A stretch of DNA of 64,000 nt from Cordia subcordata (lineage: Eukaryota > Streptophyta > Magnoliopsida > Boraginales > Cordiaceae). Below are positions 11,730 through 24,289 of this stretch, piece by piece. The position numbers were made by a program, and so were the translations under genes. Under the pieces are notes generated by a model. That model was not told the DNA's origin and made no database searches. It was given only the letters and a program-made list of their open reading frames with translations. Location of the stretch: positions 2,796,501-2,860,500 of the forward strand of contig JAPTOF010000025.1 of the NCBI GenBank assembly GCA_028554755.1, in the 5' to 3' direction. How positions within the stretch are numbered: the first letter of the stretch is position 1; every line of letters starts with the position of its first letter.

Positions 11730-12938
11730 GTGAGATTTGACTTGATAGCACATTTATACAAGTTCTTGGCCAAAGTGTTCATGAATAACAGAATCTATTC
11801 AACTACCAAACATCGTCATGCTTGGATTACACCATTAGAAGTAATTAACAACCAACATGTGTTCGTTATTGAAGTCATATTCACTACTAGTGATGCAAAT
11901 ATACACATAGACATGAATATAAGAAATACCCACTTCATAGCATCCACATATAAACACATAGACATGTTTATAGCATGTCTTAGATGTGTTTAGTAATAAA
12001 TAGACTTCAATTTATACACATGCTACTCATTTAGGCATTTAATCAAACACTTAGACATGAATGAAGAAATAAACATTTGAACAAGAAGATCAAACATGTA
12101 TATATTCAACCATTTAATCCCATATCATAACCCATTACATAAGTTAAATCACCTTAAACAAGCCTACTCAATCATAATAAGAGATAGAATGAAAGAGAGT
12201 TTATGAAACTTCCCTTTTAGCCTAACTAATCTTGTATAAAGCTCTTGAGCAACTTGAATCCAAATGTTTGAAACCCTATAAATTCTCTTGATTCAAGGTG
12301 ATGAAATGTGTGGAGAGTGTGTGTGCAGTGGATGAAGACTAGGGTTTAATGTGTGTGTGTATGTGTAATAGGTGTGTTTAGATCCTATCCAGAAAAAAGT
12401 GTGAAAAAGATTCCCTCTTTTAGTCTGAAATTTGGGCTTTTATATCAACTTTTCACGAACTGCTAATCGACCTAGCTAGTCAACTAGCTTCTCCTCTTAG
12501 CTCAACTGGATTTTTTGTGATGCTCTTTAGACTAGCCGGTCGACCAGCTCTGGAGAAGTGGTCGTCCGGCTATTTTTAGCACCTCTTTGGAGAGGCTAGT
12601 CGACCTAACCGGTCAACTAGCTCCTTTTCTTGGGTCGTCTGACTGACTTCCTTCCTCCATTCTTTGTCTTTCTGGCCTCCGATCTTCTTTTTGACCCGTA
12701 CATCTCCTATCTTCATCACTTATCATCGTTCAATCTCGATCTTAACCCAAGTTCACCTAAATCATTGAAAACAAGCAATTAGTGTAGCAATTCGTCTCTT
12801 AAACTCAATATGTACATTCGTTTATGCTTAAGCCTATTCTTATCAAAAGCACTACACTAATACATCTTTATAAGTACTTAATACCTCTTAATCATAGGCA
12901 AATGACAATGCAAACACACACAAAAACACAACACATCA
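11730..12938 (-). repeat. Truncated 3' LTR of element E
   Basis: It aligns with 20700-21895 of the right LTR, with visible base differences throughout, and ends ACACATCA before the polypurine tract. The palindrome cluster (around 12470-12650) and a TATA-type ATATAAAAG on the - strand (near 12440) are retained. Confidence 0.87.
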
Positions 12939-14049
12939 ACATCCCCAAACTTTCTCCTTGCTTGTCCCTAAGCAAGCCCACTTATACAAGCCTTATTCAC
13001 ATAACTGCATAGAGGATAACATGTGCTAGGTTGACATTGTGTCACTTTTGCACTTATTCACAAAACTTTTTGGTGCCTTTGACTTTTTCTCTTTTTCATC
13101 ATTTTTTTCATTTTTTTTTATATATACTTTTGCACCTTTGTGCCTTTCTCAAATTTTTTTGGATTTTTCATACTTTGTGTTATATTCACAAAAACAAAAG
13201 AAAAAGACAGGCATTGGCACATTAAAAAGAACCAATCAAGGAAGGGCACTCATATCAACAACCCTTTTTCAACTCTCTTTCCTACCAAGCTATGGAGTGG
13301 CTACATGAATCATTCTTAAAGGTCTTCACACCTTGCAACTTTGAAGGGCATCCTCTCCAAGACTTAGTTTTCAAACCACTCTATTCATTTCCCACAATGC
13401 ATCTGATATTCATTAATCAATTAAATTTATCACAAAAGCCAACACTCCAATCAACCAAGAGACAAATGACTCTACATGCATCAAAATTGAATAATTTTCA
13501 CCATTTTTAAGCAAATAATGCAATCTACCCTAAGCAAGATAACAACAAGAAAACCAAACTCTCGCACCTCTAAACCTAAACTTTGCTTGTCCTCAAGCAA
13601 ATAGATCAAAACACATAAACAAACAACTTGGCATTATAGAGCAAATAAGGGTGGTGGGGATAGGGTAAAACGTGGGGAGCAAGTGGAGAAAGGATAAATA
13701 CAACTTTGCATCTTCTTCAAAGTTTTCCATGCCAATGATAAATCACCATACTACTAATCCTGTGACTTACAATTCACAAACACTCACAAAGAAAACAAGA
13801 TTAGTAATATTGCCTATGCATGCTTGCATTGGCATGTGCAATAATATGCAATACTATATCTTATGGGACAAAGGATCAGGATTTAACACTTTGATGTGGG
13901 TGAAAGAAAAGGAAGAAGATGAAAAGGGAAGAAAGTGAAATAAATGCAAAAATTATAAAATTGAACCTAGGTTGCCTCCTAGTAGTGCTAACCACTATGC
14001 TGTCAGCTGGGCAAACACTAACTCATCTTCAACTTCCATAGATGGGGTC
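12939..14049 (-). other. E 3' non-coding region and polypurine tract
   Basis: On the - strand the tract gagaaagtttggggatgt (12939-12956) abuts the LTR. One twin hairpin lies at 12957-12976 (8-bp stem, one mismatch) and the other at 13582-13601 (perfect TTTGCTTG/CAAGCAAA). The post-pol hairpin CTAGG-AGGCAA-CCTAG is at 13967-13982. No env-like gene is present, although some Athila elements have one here. Confidence 0.8.
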
Positions 14050-15180
14050 CTAAAGCATTAAAACCTCTACACAAGCCATGCTCGAATCATATGCATGCTT
14101 CAGGCGTTGCCCATTCACAGTAAACTCACGGCTATTCTTCAAGTCTTTGATCTTCACCGCTTCAGAAGCATAGGTAACCAACACCTCATATGGACTATCC
14201 CATCTTGTCTTAAGCTTACTTGGAAAGAGTTTCAATCGTGAGTTAAACAACCAAACTTTATCAAAGGGAGAGAATGATTTCTTAATAATGTGTTTATCAT
14301 GAATTCTTTTCATCCTATCCTTATAAAGTTTAGCGTTCTCATGCACCTCGAATCTAAGCTCTTCCAATTCTGCTAGGTCTAGCTTCCTTTTCTCACCCGC
14401 TCTTACCAAATCAAAATTTAAGGCTTTGATGGCCCAATAAGCTCTATGCTCAAGTTCTATCGGCAAGTGACAAGCTTTCCCATAAACCAATCTATACGGA
14501 GACATGCCAATAGGAGTTTTAAATTCGGTACAGTGAGCCCACAAAGCATCATTTAGTCGACTAGACCAATCTCTCCTATAAAGCCTAACCGTTTTCTCTA
14601 AAATGTGCTTGATCTCCCTATTGGACATCTCTACTTGTCCACTAGTTTACAGGTGATAAGAAGTAGCTACCTTTTGGGTGACCGAATAACTTCTTAACAA
14701 GGCCTTGAAAGTTCTATGGTGAAAATGCAAACCCCCATCACTAATCAGGACCCTAGGGACTCCAAATCTAGAGAAAATGTTCTCCTTAATAAACTTAACC
14801 ACTACCCTATGGTCATTAGTGCATGTGGGAATTGCCTTAACCCATTTGGACACATAATCAATGACCATTAAAATGTATTAGTACCCAAAGAAAGGTGGAA
14901 ATGGACCCATGAAATCTATACCCTAAGCGTCAAATAACTCACATGAAAGAATATGGGATAAAGGCATCATGTTTCTTCTAGAGATGGAGCTGGATTGTTG
15001 ACATCTAAAACACTTTTTACAATATTCTTGGGCATCCCTAAAGAGAGTGGGCCAAAACAGTTCACAATGCAAGACCTTTGCGGCGGTCTTCTTCCCACTA
15101 AAATGACCCCTACACCCCTCATCATAACACATGCTCAAAACGCTTTCAAACTTGTCCTCGGGCACACACCGGCGAATCAT
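14050..15180 (-). pseudogene. pol: E integrase (broken)
   Basis: Three reading-frame blocks (15180-14923, 14868-14647, 14628-14050) together match the H integrase. The N-terminal zinc-binding domain keeps the second His (GHFSGKK) and the CX2C (CFRC), but the first His is Tyr (CYDEG). The catalytic core keeps LISDGG but is interrupted by stops near 14645 and 14920. The C-terminal part ends with the Athila-type tail [15 protein letters not shown]. It would process LTR ends and insert cDNA in an intact element; here it is dead. Confidence 0.82.
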
Positions 15181-15239
15181 TTGATCTGCACATACTTTAA
15201 AAAGATAGAGACTCTCTCAAAAGAAATGTCTAACTTGCA

Positions 15240-16762
15240 CTACGAACCTATCTTTTTTTCTCTCTTCTCCCAATGGGAAAGAAAACACCCTGTGGCAAGA
15301 TAATTGACAATATGAGCAAACCAAGGTGTGTGATGAGAGACGGCAAACAATTGCTCATCGAGGAATGAATCATGAAAAAAAGATGGTTCAATAGAAGACT
15401 CACTAAAAATACGGGAAAGATGATCCATAACTAGATTTTCTCTACCCTTCTTATCCTGGATTTTGATGTCAAACTCTTAAAGGAGGAGTAACCACCTAAT
15501 CAAGCGAGGCTTAGACTCTTTCTTAGACAACAAATACTTTAATTACGCATGATCAATGTAGACAATGACTTTGGATCCTACGATGTCTGACCTAAATTTG
15601 TCAAGGGAGAAGACTATTGCTAGAAGCTCTTTTTCATGGTGGTATAGTTCTTTTAGGCTTCATCAAGAGTCTTGCTAGCATAGTACACAACATGGGCAAA
15701 CTTATCCTTCCTTTGACCTAAGACAATTCCTATTGTATAATCGAATGCAGCACACATAACCTCAAATGGGAGACTATAGTTAGGTGGCTGGATAATCAGG
15801 GATATAGACAATTAGGATTTAAGCCTATTGAAAGCCCTAACGCACTCATTATCAAAGTCAAAAGGGACATGTTGTGCTAGAAGCCTAGACAAGGGACGTG
15901 CAATGTGTCTAAAATCCTTAATGAAGCTACGGTAGAATTATGCATACCCAAGAAAAGATCTAACATCCTTGACACACTTAGGGATAGGCAACTTTTTAAT
16001 TAATTTAACCTTAGCCAGGTCAACTTGAATTCTACTAGATACGACAATATGACCCAACACTATCCCTCATTGCACCATGAAGTAGGATTTCTCCCAACTC
16101 AACACTAGATTTTTCTCCACACATCAGTCTAAGACTAAAGAGAGATAACTCAAGCACTCATCAAAACTATCCTCAAAGACTGATAAGTCATCCATGAATA
16201 TCTCTAAATACTTCTCTATCATGTCACTAAAAATGGCCATCATACATCTCTGAAAAGTCGGGGCATTACATAGACCGAGGGCATCCTCCTATAGGCAAAA
16301 GTGCTATAAGGACAAGTAAAGGTCGTCTTCTCCTGGTCCTCGGGAAACAAGAGGATCTGATTATAACCTGAATAGCCATCTAGAAAACAATAGTAGCTAT
16401 GCCTAGCTACTCTATCTAAGATCTGGTCTAGGAAAAGCAATGGGAAATGGTCCTTCCTAGTTTTGGAGTTGAGCTTCCTATAATCAATACACTCTCTACC
16501 TCGTAGGAGTGCATGTAGAGATAAGCTCTCCTCTCTCCTTCTCAATAACCGTTATCCTAGACTTCTTAGGGACGACTTGAACTGGGGTAACCCACTGACT
16601 ATCGGAGATTAGATAAATGATGCCTGCATCTAAAAACTTAATGATCTCTTTCTTAACTACTTTGCTCATGTATGGGTTTAGCCTCCGTTGCATCTCCCTA
16701 AAAGGAATGGCTCTATTCTCAAGGTGAATAGATGCATACAAACCAAAGAGTCTGTACCTCAT
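15240..16762 (-). pseudogene. pol: E reverse transcriptase and RNase H (broken)
   Basis: RT motifs are recognisable on the - strand: IDYRKLN and FLDGYSGYNQI in 16240-16545, and a catalytic box FMDD at about 16186-16197, where the usual first residue is Tyr. RNase H follows in several frames to about 15440 (MDHLSRI marks its end). Stops and small indels are scattered through the segment. The sequence clearly parallels H 56637-57968. Confidence 0.8.
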
Positions 16763-17916
16763 AAATCATCAATTTTCCACCCTATAGCCTTCCTATGTTT
16801 CCTAAGAACCTCTAAGAGACGTTCCTTATGCTCACTAGAAAGATCGAAAGCTATGATGACCGGAAGGGTCTCACTAAGGCCTAGGAATGCATACTTCAAA
16901 TGATCAGGGAGGGGTTTGAGCTCTAAAGAAGGGTTAAGCTTAACCAAGGGGGACTCAACCTCAACATCATCAATAGAGACATCACTAGAATCAAGACTAG
17001 AAGGATTAACATCAAGTGACTTATCAATCAAAGGGCTACCAATCAAGTAGAAGCTGCACATTTTCGCTTTAAGGTCTCCAAATCAAAGCTAGACAACAAT
17101 TCCTCAAATTTCCTTAATCGTTCTCCATCGGTCATAGTTCTCTCTACAAGGTCCTCAACACACAAATCAATCATATCTACCCTAAAGCACTCTTCTCCAT
17201 TATTTTCTCCTCCTATACTAGCTCTATTCACCACCTCGGCAACCTTCATGGTGGACCTCAAATTTCTAAATTTCATCTCTAATAACCCCGACCTAAAACG
17301 AATAATGGCATCTGAAGTGGCAAGGAAGGGGCAACCTAGAAGAATGGGTGTAAAATGTCTAGAGTCAAGTCCCAAATCCATATCTAACACTATGAAGCCA
17401 ACAAGGTACACAAACTCATCTACTTGGACCATAACGTCCTCTATCACACCCCTAGGTCTAAGCTCGGACCTATCAGCTAGCTGAAAAGTAACATGCGTAG
17501 GGGACAACTCACCTAGACCTAGTTGCTGATAGACGGAGTAAGGAATGAGATTCACATTGGACCCTAAATCTAACAAAGCATGACCAATCTGGGTCTCACT
17601 GATCCTACAAGGAATAGTGAAGGCTCTGGGTTCCGGGATCACTCATCTTGGATGGAAGGCCTGAAGTGCAAATACTACTCACCTTCTCCGTAAGCCTTAC
17701 CTTCTTAAAAATGTTTGATGACCTACATTTCCTTGTACAAAGATTCTTAAAGAACTTAGAATAGGAGGGGATGGAAAGGATTGCATCTATCAAAGAAAGA
17801 TTGACCTTAAGGTCCTTAAGATGCTCTAAGACCTTTAAAAAACTAGAATCCTCACTAGGTGTAGGCCTCTTTAAAGCAAATGGGAAGGGAACTCTAGGCT
17901 CAACGCCTCTAGACAA
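16759..17916 (-). pseudogene. pol: E protease and protease-RT linker
   Basis: The block 17642-17043 holds the aspartic protease: ALLDLGSNVNLIP keeps the catalytic Asp and Gly, and the typical GCPFLAT strand follows. The next block (17061-16759) is the acidic Ser/Asp-rich linker ending in the RT entry phrase LRKHRKAIGW. The protease core is the best preserved part of E, although its start is shifted relative to the upstream Gag frame. Confidence 0.78.
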
Positions 17917-19757
17917 ATGGGAATCATCAATAGGCTTTTTCCTTCCCGATATGGGCGGGAAGTACTACTCTTTCCATGGTCTCTAATGGGCTCATCTCTC
18001 TTAACAGGACCCTCTCTAGGATTTCCTTCAATAGGGCTACTATGTGGTGCTCTAGACTCAGAAGGACCACTAGGTGCAGACACTGTAAAGTCAACTCTTA
18101 CCCTATTATCCACTACCCCACTGCTCCTAAGAGTGGTAACGATCTTAGCCTGGGCCTGAGAGGGATAAGTGGTATCGGTGGAGGAACAGGACAGGACTCT
18201 AGGGTTCACCTCTAGCTGAGAAGGCAATTTCCCGGGGTCTCTAGTGCTTAATTGACTAGCAATCTATCCTAACTGTGCCTCAAACCTCGCCATTTGCTGC
18301 CTATTTTCTACCAATCCTTGTTGCTAGTTCTGAATGAATTGCATTATTTTCATCATGTCATTACTAGGAGGCTGGCTACTAGAAGGGGCAGGTAAAGCTT
18401 GAGGTTAAGGAGCACTAGTAAGACAGGGCTGATTAAGATGATAAAAGCCTGGGGGGTGTTAAGGACGGGATCGTTGCTGAGGTAGAACCTAAGGATGTGA
18501 ACTAGACTCTTGCTAGCCTTGTATCCAAGAAAATTTTGAGTTGTCCCTTCAACCCGGATTATATGTGTTCGAGTATGGATTATACTCACGAGAATAACCT
18601 TGTGTGGCACACACTTGTTCTTTCATGGATTCAGGAAATTGAGATGCTAAAGGGTAAGCTATGGTCTCATGAGATGACTCGGAACACAATACACGAACTT
18701 CAACGACGAACGGAGCGGAGGAAGAACCTATAGAACTAGCCTTATGACCTTGAGATGAAAGAGACAAAGAAATGAATTGATCTAGCTTATTTGTCAAAGC
18801 CTCAATCTTAGCGGGTAAATCTAAAGAAACTCCAACCTCACTAACACTTCTCTTATTGCCTCCACATCTAGACCTTTCCATGGAAAAATTTTGAAAAGAA
18901 TTTTCAGCCATCATTTCTATATTCTCCCATGCCTCAGTTGGTCTCAAAAGATAAAAGCCACGACCAGAGGCGGCATTGACCATCATCCTATTTTGTTCAT
19001 TTAAACCTCGAAAGAAGTATTGCATTAGGTCATGATTGCCGTACCCGTGGTGTAGACATTGTCTAAGAAGATCCTTGAACCTCTCCCAAGCCTCATGAAA
19101 GGATTCTAGGTCATGTTGGGAGAAAGTCATAATGGCGGTCCTAAGGTTGGCTGTCTTGGCTATGGGATAAAATTTTTGAAAGAACTTAGATTGAAGCTCA
19201 ACTCATGTAGTAATGCAACTGTTAGGTAAGGAATGCAACGAAGCCCTAGCCTTGTCCTTAAGAGAGAAAGGAAACAATCTTAGACGTATGACCTCTTGGG
19301 AAGCACTGGGGACATGAAGAGGGGAACTCATCTCAACAAAATCAGTGATATGATCTAGAGGACTCTCATTGCTTTTCCCATAGAAGGAAGGAAGCATAGA
19401 CAACATCTTAGGCTTAATCTCAATGTTCGTCTCCCCCAAACCCAAAATTTGAATAGCCAAATTAGGCTCAAAGGCTTCGGGGAGAAAGAATTGCCTAAGA
19501 GTGGGTTCCTCATCTATGGGTGGATCCGGTCTACGGGGCTCTCGTCTAAAATGATCTTGGGCTTGATGAGGTGATCATGAGGTGGAATAGGATTCATTGG
19601 GGGATTGGGAAGATTAGGAGGATGATTGGGATCGGCCATCTCCTCAAGAAGATCTCCTAAATTCCTAAAATGTCTTGCAATTCTATCGGGTTCGAGATTA
19701 AGAGGAACTAGGGGATTTCTAAGAGATCTCCTACCAAGCATGCACAAACTATCCTAA
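17871..19757 (-). pseudogene. gag: E Gag (broken)
   Basis: The N-terminal block (19747-19514) has the Pro/Asn-rich MADPNHPPN phrase. The Gag core follows in 19460-19203 (HITDFVEMSS, RLRLFPFSLKDKA) and 19130-18549 (ESFHEAWERFKDLL, MMVNAASG). The zinc knuckle of this family (CX2CX4HX4C in H and A) is damaged: the first Cys is Arg and the last is Tyr. A Gln/Ser-rich linker leads to the protease. Frameshifts lie at about 19500, 19200-19130 and 18540-18230. Confidence 0.78.
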
Positions 19758-19997
19758 CTCCGGCCATTTTAACCCCCAAAAACTTCAATATTCCTAAAAC
19801 TACAGCAAATAAACCACAATCCTAGAAAGTCTACTAAAAATAAAGACAAAAGCTGAAATAAATAAGTAAGGATCAAAGCAAGATAATATAAACAATAAAC
19901 AAGATAAGCAAAAACTAAACAAACTATAAAGAAAAAGCAAGAAAATAAGAAAAGCAACTACCAAAACACGCAGACAAAGAATGCAAACCACCGTGCC

Positions 19998-20015
19998 TCT
20001 TCGGCAACCATGCTA
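19998..20015 (-). other. Degenerate primer-binding site of element E
   Basis: This is the position equivalent to the H primer site, six bases from the LTR end. It reads TCTTCGGCAACCATGCTA on the + strand, against TCCCCGGCAACGGCGCCA in H, so only the core still fits tRNA-Asp. Confidence 0.7.
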
Positions 20016-20021
20016 AGAACT

Positions 20022-21895
20022 TGATGCATTTCACGAGTACAAGCTCTAAAGACCTGTAAGCACATGGATCGATGTAGCAAAATGTATGCAAGTGCGAGGT
20101 CAATTCCATAGGAAGGCTATGTTGGGAGATAGATTCTACATGTGTGTTCGAGAGTGTGCCTAAAAAGAAACCTAAACAATCTATTTTTGGGATTTTGGAT
20201 TTTTGATGGTCGGGAGCTCTAACTAAAACAAATTATGCTAAACTATGGGAATGGAAAGTGGGAAACAAGTTAATCTAGAAGAACTAACAAATGGAAAGGG
20301 GTTACGGTGACTTCAACTTATGAATGGGCGATTCTATACTTGAATGCTATAAGATTAAAGAACAATAGCTTACTTTTATAATTGCTCTTAACTAGGTTGC
20401 TAAATTAGTGTCTTAATTTCCCCCTAGGACTCGGTGCGGGTCCATCCCTAGGCGGCACCTCCTAGAGCTACAGCATGGTCCTTATGACTTGGGGCCTTAA
20501 AGGTAACCAATTGACTTCGTAGATGACTTAGAAGGAACCTACCCTAGTACCTAAATCATTGGCTAGATTTAAAGCCAATACCTAGTGTCGCTAAGGTCGA
20601 CTAAACCTATCCTAAAACCTATTGGCTGGATTTAAAGCCAAAGGAGACTCGGCCTAGGCTAGCCTTAAATTGCTTACCATCATTCTAAGGTCACTACAGC
20701 AAGATTTGACTTGATAGCACATTCATGCATGTTCTTGGCCAAGGTGTTCGTGAATAAAACAATCTATTCAACTATCAAACATCGTCATGCTCGGATTACA
20801 CCATTAGAAGTAATTAACAACCAACATGTATTCATTATTGAAGTCATATTCACTACTACGCATGCAAATATACACATAGACATGAATATAAGCATTACTC
20901 ACTTCATAGCATCTACATATAAACACGTAGACATGATTATAGCATGGATTAGATGTGTTTAGTAATAAATAGACTTCAATTTATATATATGCTACTCATT
21001 TAGGCATTTAATCAAACACTTAGACATGAATGAGGAAATAACCTTTTGAACAAGATAATCAAACATGTATATATTCAGCCATTTAATTCCATATCATAAG
21101 AGTATATAGCTAACCCATTATAAGTTAAATCACCCTAAACAAGTCTACTCAATCATAATAAGAGATAGAATAAAAGAGTTTATGACGTTTTCCTTTCATC
21201 CTAGCTAATCTTGTACAAAGCTCTTGAGCAACATGAATCCAAATGTTTGAAATCCTCTAAATTCTCTTGATTCAAGATGATGAAATGTGTGAGAGAGTGT
21301 ATGTGTGATGCGTAAAGACTAGGGTTTAGTGTGTGTGTGTGTAATGGGTGTGTTTAGATCCTATCTAGAAAAAGTGTCAAAAAGATTCCCTCTTTTAGTA
21401 TGAAATTTGGGCTTTTATATTAGTTTTTCACGAACTGCCGGTCGACCTGGCTCGACCGGCTTTTTGGTGGTGCTCTCTGGACTGGTCGATCGACCTAGCG
21501 ACTTTGGAGGGTTGGTCATCTCGCTATTTTCAACACCTCTCTGAAGTGGCCGATCGACCTAACCAATCGACCGGCTCCTTCTCTTAGGTCGTCCGGCTGA
21601 CTTTCTTCCTCCATTCTTTGTCTTTTCGGCCTCTGATCTTCTCTTTTTGATCTGTATATCTCCCGTCTTTATCATTTATTATCATTCAATCTCGATCTTA
21701 ACCCAAAGTTCATCTAAATCATTGAAAACAAACAATTAATGTGGCAATTTGTCTCTTAAACTCAATATGTACACTTGTTTATGCTTAAGCCTATTCTTAT
21801 CAAAAGTACTACATTAATACATCTTTATAAGCACTTAATACCTCTTAATCATAGGCAAATGAGAATCCAAACACACACAAAAACATAAAACATCA
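20022..21895 (-). repeat. 5' LTR of element E
   Basis: 1,874 bp between TGATGCATTT and AAACATCA on the + strand. It contains the two TTGGCT/AGCCAA hairpins (20569-20588 and 20622-20641), copies of the spaced CATGTCTATGTGTTTA-like motif in antisense, and a GTCGAC-type palindrome cluster (21430-21600) next to a TATA-type ATATAAAAG box on the - strand (around 21410). Confidence 0.9.
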
Positions 21896-22319
21896 TAAAC
21901 CTATACTTCTAATTGGCCCCAATTAGGGATAGTGTTGCATCGATAGTTACAAGCAGTAAGTCTAGTAAACTACGCTGGCCATTAGAGTAAACAAACTGTC
22001 AATAGTCTCAAAACAAGGTTAGGGACCCAATTCCATTGCAAAGTAGCAATTAGCCCTAAGTTTCCCCAAACCTTTGTCGATCCTCACTTTCATAGCTTGT
22101 TTATACCATCATTCCTGTTAGTTAGGTTTATTTTCCCTTAGTTTTGGTTTAAATTTGAGCTTCAATCAATCCAAAAACCCTAAAAAGAGTAGGTAGGACA
22201 CACTTTCACTTAGAGCCACATATTTTGATAGCCTCTCTGTAGACACGACCCCACACTCGTATACGCTATAATACCGCAACCCTTGCATTTGCAGGCAACA
22301 TTTTCAAGGTTTACGATCA
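21896..22319 (+). repeat. 3' LTR of element A, second part
   Basis: Resumes at the phrase aaacctatacttctaattgg, found at about 5790 in the 5' LTR, and runs to TTTACGATCA. The TSD copy CCAAC follows. Confidence 0.88.
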
Positions 22320-22563
22320 CCAACTTGTGAAAAGCTTAAGGTGTTAGTGGAAATACTCGAGTGGGATACTCAGGAAGTGGATGTAGGCTTGGTGGTCGAA
22401 CCACTATAAATCCTTCTGTGCTTTACATTTCTTGTTTTGTTTTTTGATTCTTATAATACATTTTAGCTATCAACTCAACAATCGGACTTCAAGAAAGTGA
22501 ATACACGATAGAAAAATCTTAATAGCTCTATTCACCCCTTGTAGAGTTACCTTGTCACTCATA
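22320..22563 (+). repeat. 3' end of the 5' LTR of copia element C
   Basis: It resumes after element A and matches 29410-29665 and the complement of 34165-34440. It ends CACTCATA, where the G and K copies have ..TCACA, and the primer site starts two to three bases later. Confidence 0.85.
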
Positions 22564-22565
22564 AG

Positions 22566-22577
22566 TGATATTAGAGC
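22566..22577 (+). other. Primer-binding site of element C (initiator tRNA-Met type)
   Basis: TGATATTAGAGC differs by two transitions from the standard copia primer site TGGTATCAGAGC. It lies directly after the LTR. Confidence 0.75.
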
Positions 22578-22621
22578 TCGGTCTTACAGGATAGACTAAT
22601 CGTTTTGTAAGAGGTTCTACC

Positions 22622-24260
22622 ATGGCAAGCGGGTATTCTACGTTAGATGAATGTTTTTTCGCCATTCAATCCACCAAGGTTCAATGAAATCAATTACTCT
22701 TATTGGTGACCCTGAATGGAAATCTACATTCAATCGGTTGATTACAAGCTTTAGACTTTGGTTGAAGATGGTCCACATGTGCCTATAAAGATCAATGATG
22801 ATGAGACCACTGTACTAAAGAAGAAGAGCATGGTGCCAACAATGATAGAGCCAAACTCGCAAAGAATTCAAAGGTACTCAACATTATCCATTGTGCTTTA
22901 AATAAAATAAAAAATATTCAGGTTTGTAATTATGAGTCGGCTAAGAGAGTTTGGGATATGCTTGAGACGTCCTATCAAGGTACCACCCAAGTGAGAGATA
23001 CTAGGATCGGGTTGTACATTCATGACTGAGATGTTTAGGATAAAGTCTAGTGAAACACCTAATAAGATGCATCAAAGGTTTGCTAAGATTATCAACAACT
23101 TAAATGCTTTAGGCAAAAAGGACCCAAATGATGAGTTGAATAGAAAGATATTACTTTCTTTGCCCAAGGGGTGTAAGCCTAATGTGACTTCCATTAGAGA
23201 ATCCAAGAACTTGTCTTCTATGATGGTTCATGAGTTAATTTGCACTTTGACAATGGAAAAGCTTGTGCTTAATCAAGAAAGGCTTAAAGATGAGGAAGGA
23301 AAGAAAATTGAGAAGTCTCTAGCTTTCAAAGCTATTACGGAGGATGATAAAGAAGATGATGGGGAAAGTGATAATGATATGACAATGATAGCTAGAAATT
23401 TGAGAATGTTCTTGAGGATGAGAAGCATGAAGAAAGGAGACTCTTGGAAAAAGAAAGAGAAGGAAAATGTTGATGAAGAGTGATTTGCTTCAATTACAAG
23501 AAACTGGGATACTTCAAAGCCAAATCCCACAAGCGTGTGAAGAAAGGAAAGAAAGTAATGTAAGCAACTTGGGATGTTGCTAATTCAAGTGATGAAATCA
23601 AAAGCGATGAAGATCAAGAACAATGGGTAAATTATGTGTGCTTTATGGCCAAAAGTGAGGTAAGTATCGATTCTCCTAGTTTATCTAATAATAGTCCTTT
23701 AATTCCTTATGAAGATGAAATCAGAGAAGATGAATGGCATCATATTGCATTTGAACTTCATGATAATCTTTCTAAAATGTTTGAGAAAAACAAAGATTTT
23801 AAAAAGCAAATTAAGGATCTTCAAAATGAAAATCATTCTTTGAAACTTGAAAATGAGAATTTAAAAAATGAAGTTGACATTTTTGTGGATGCTATTGGAA
23901 AAGATTTGCTTTTGGAAGTTTCTCTCTTGATAAAAGAGAATGATGATTTGAAAAAGGTGGTTGAAATTTCATAAAAGGAAACGAAACACTTGATGTTTTG
24001 CTTGGTTCTCAAAAGGCTTTTGGAAAGATGGCATTGGTTTTGACTTATCTATATCTAAAGTTTTTCACAAAAGCACCTTTATAAAAAGTTCTTCTAGTTG
24101 CAATGCATGTACATCCTATGTGAGGCATGATTTGAGACTTGTTAGCAAAGTTCATTCACATATTATGTGTATTTATTATGAAAAGAAAGGTCATACCGCC
24201 ACTAGATGCAAAGTGAAGAAACTATGTGCATTGGGAACACTTGTGCTGGAATGGAAAAGA
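22622..24260 (+). pseudogene. gag: C Gag (broken)
   Basis: The ATG at 22622 corresponds to the Gag start of G (34105, - strand), but the frame stops after about 21 codons. Further on, 23022-23483 reads as the UBN2-type Gag core (KMHQRFAKIINNLNALGKK, LPKGCKPNV) followed by a Lys/Glu-rich stretch. 23636-23974 is a heptad-rich coiled coil (DLQNENHSLKLENENLK). A second zinc-knuckle region at 24168-24209 keeps CX12C spacing and the His, but the second Cys is Tyr (CIYYEKKGHTATRC). A first knuckle near 23482-23530 is frameshifted. Confidence 0.78.
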
Positions 24261-24289
24261 CCTAAACATAATCTTGTTGATGGATTGCC

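Larger units (their letters stand above)
11730..21895 (-). mobile_element. Element E: decayed Athila-type Ty3/gypsy retrotransposon nested in A
   Basis: On the - strand the order is 5' LTR (20022-21895), degenerate tRNA-Asp primer site, Gag, protease, RT, RNase H, integrase, 3' non-coding region, polypurine tract and truncated 3' LTR (11730-12938). It is the same family as H but carries many stops and frameshifts. The left LTR lacks roughly the first 0.68 kb seen in the right copy. The A LTR next to it lacks 0.47 kb, so one deletion removed the insertion junction and no TSD can be scored. Confidence 0.88.
4605..22319 (+). mobile_element. Element A: gag/protease-only gypsy-type LTR retrotransposon (TR-GAG-like), split by element E
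   Basis: Both ends are visible: TGATGTGTTGG at 4605 and TTTACGATCA at 22319, flanked by the 5-bp TSD CCAAC. The order is 5' LTR, tRNA-Asp-type primer site, decayed gag-protease ORF, 1.7-kb 3' non-coding region, polypurine tract and 3' LTR. The 3' LTR is interrupted by element E. Without E the element is about 7.5 kb, with a 4.6-kb internal region. There is no trace of reverse transcriptase, RNase H or integrase, so it must have moved with enzymes from a relative. Element B is a second copy of the same design, which argues against a one-off deletion. Confidence 0.88.

Noticed and set aside
14995..15303. + strand ORF of 102 codons
   Set aside because: It is the antisense shadow of the E integrase zinc domain, whose - strand motifs (GHFSGKK, CFRC) are clear.
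21896..21900. TAAAC as the right TSD of element E
   Set aside because: The left junction was deleted, so the duplication cannot be tested.
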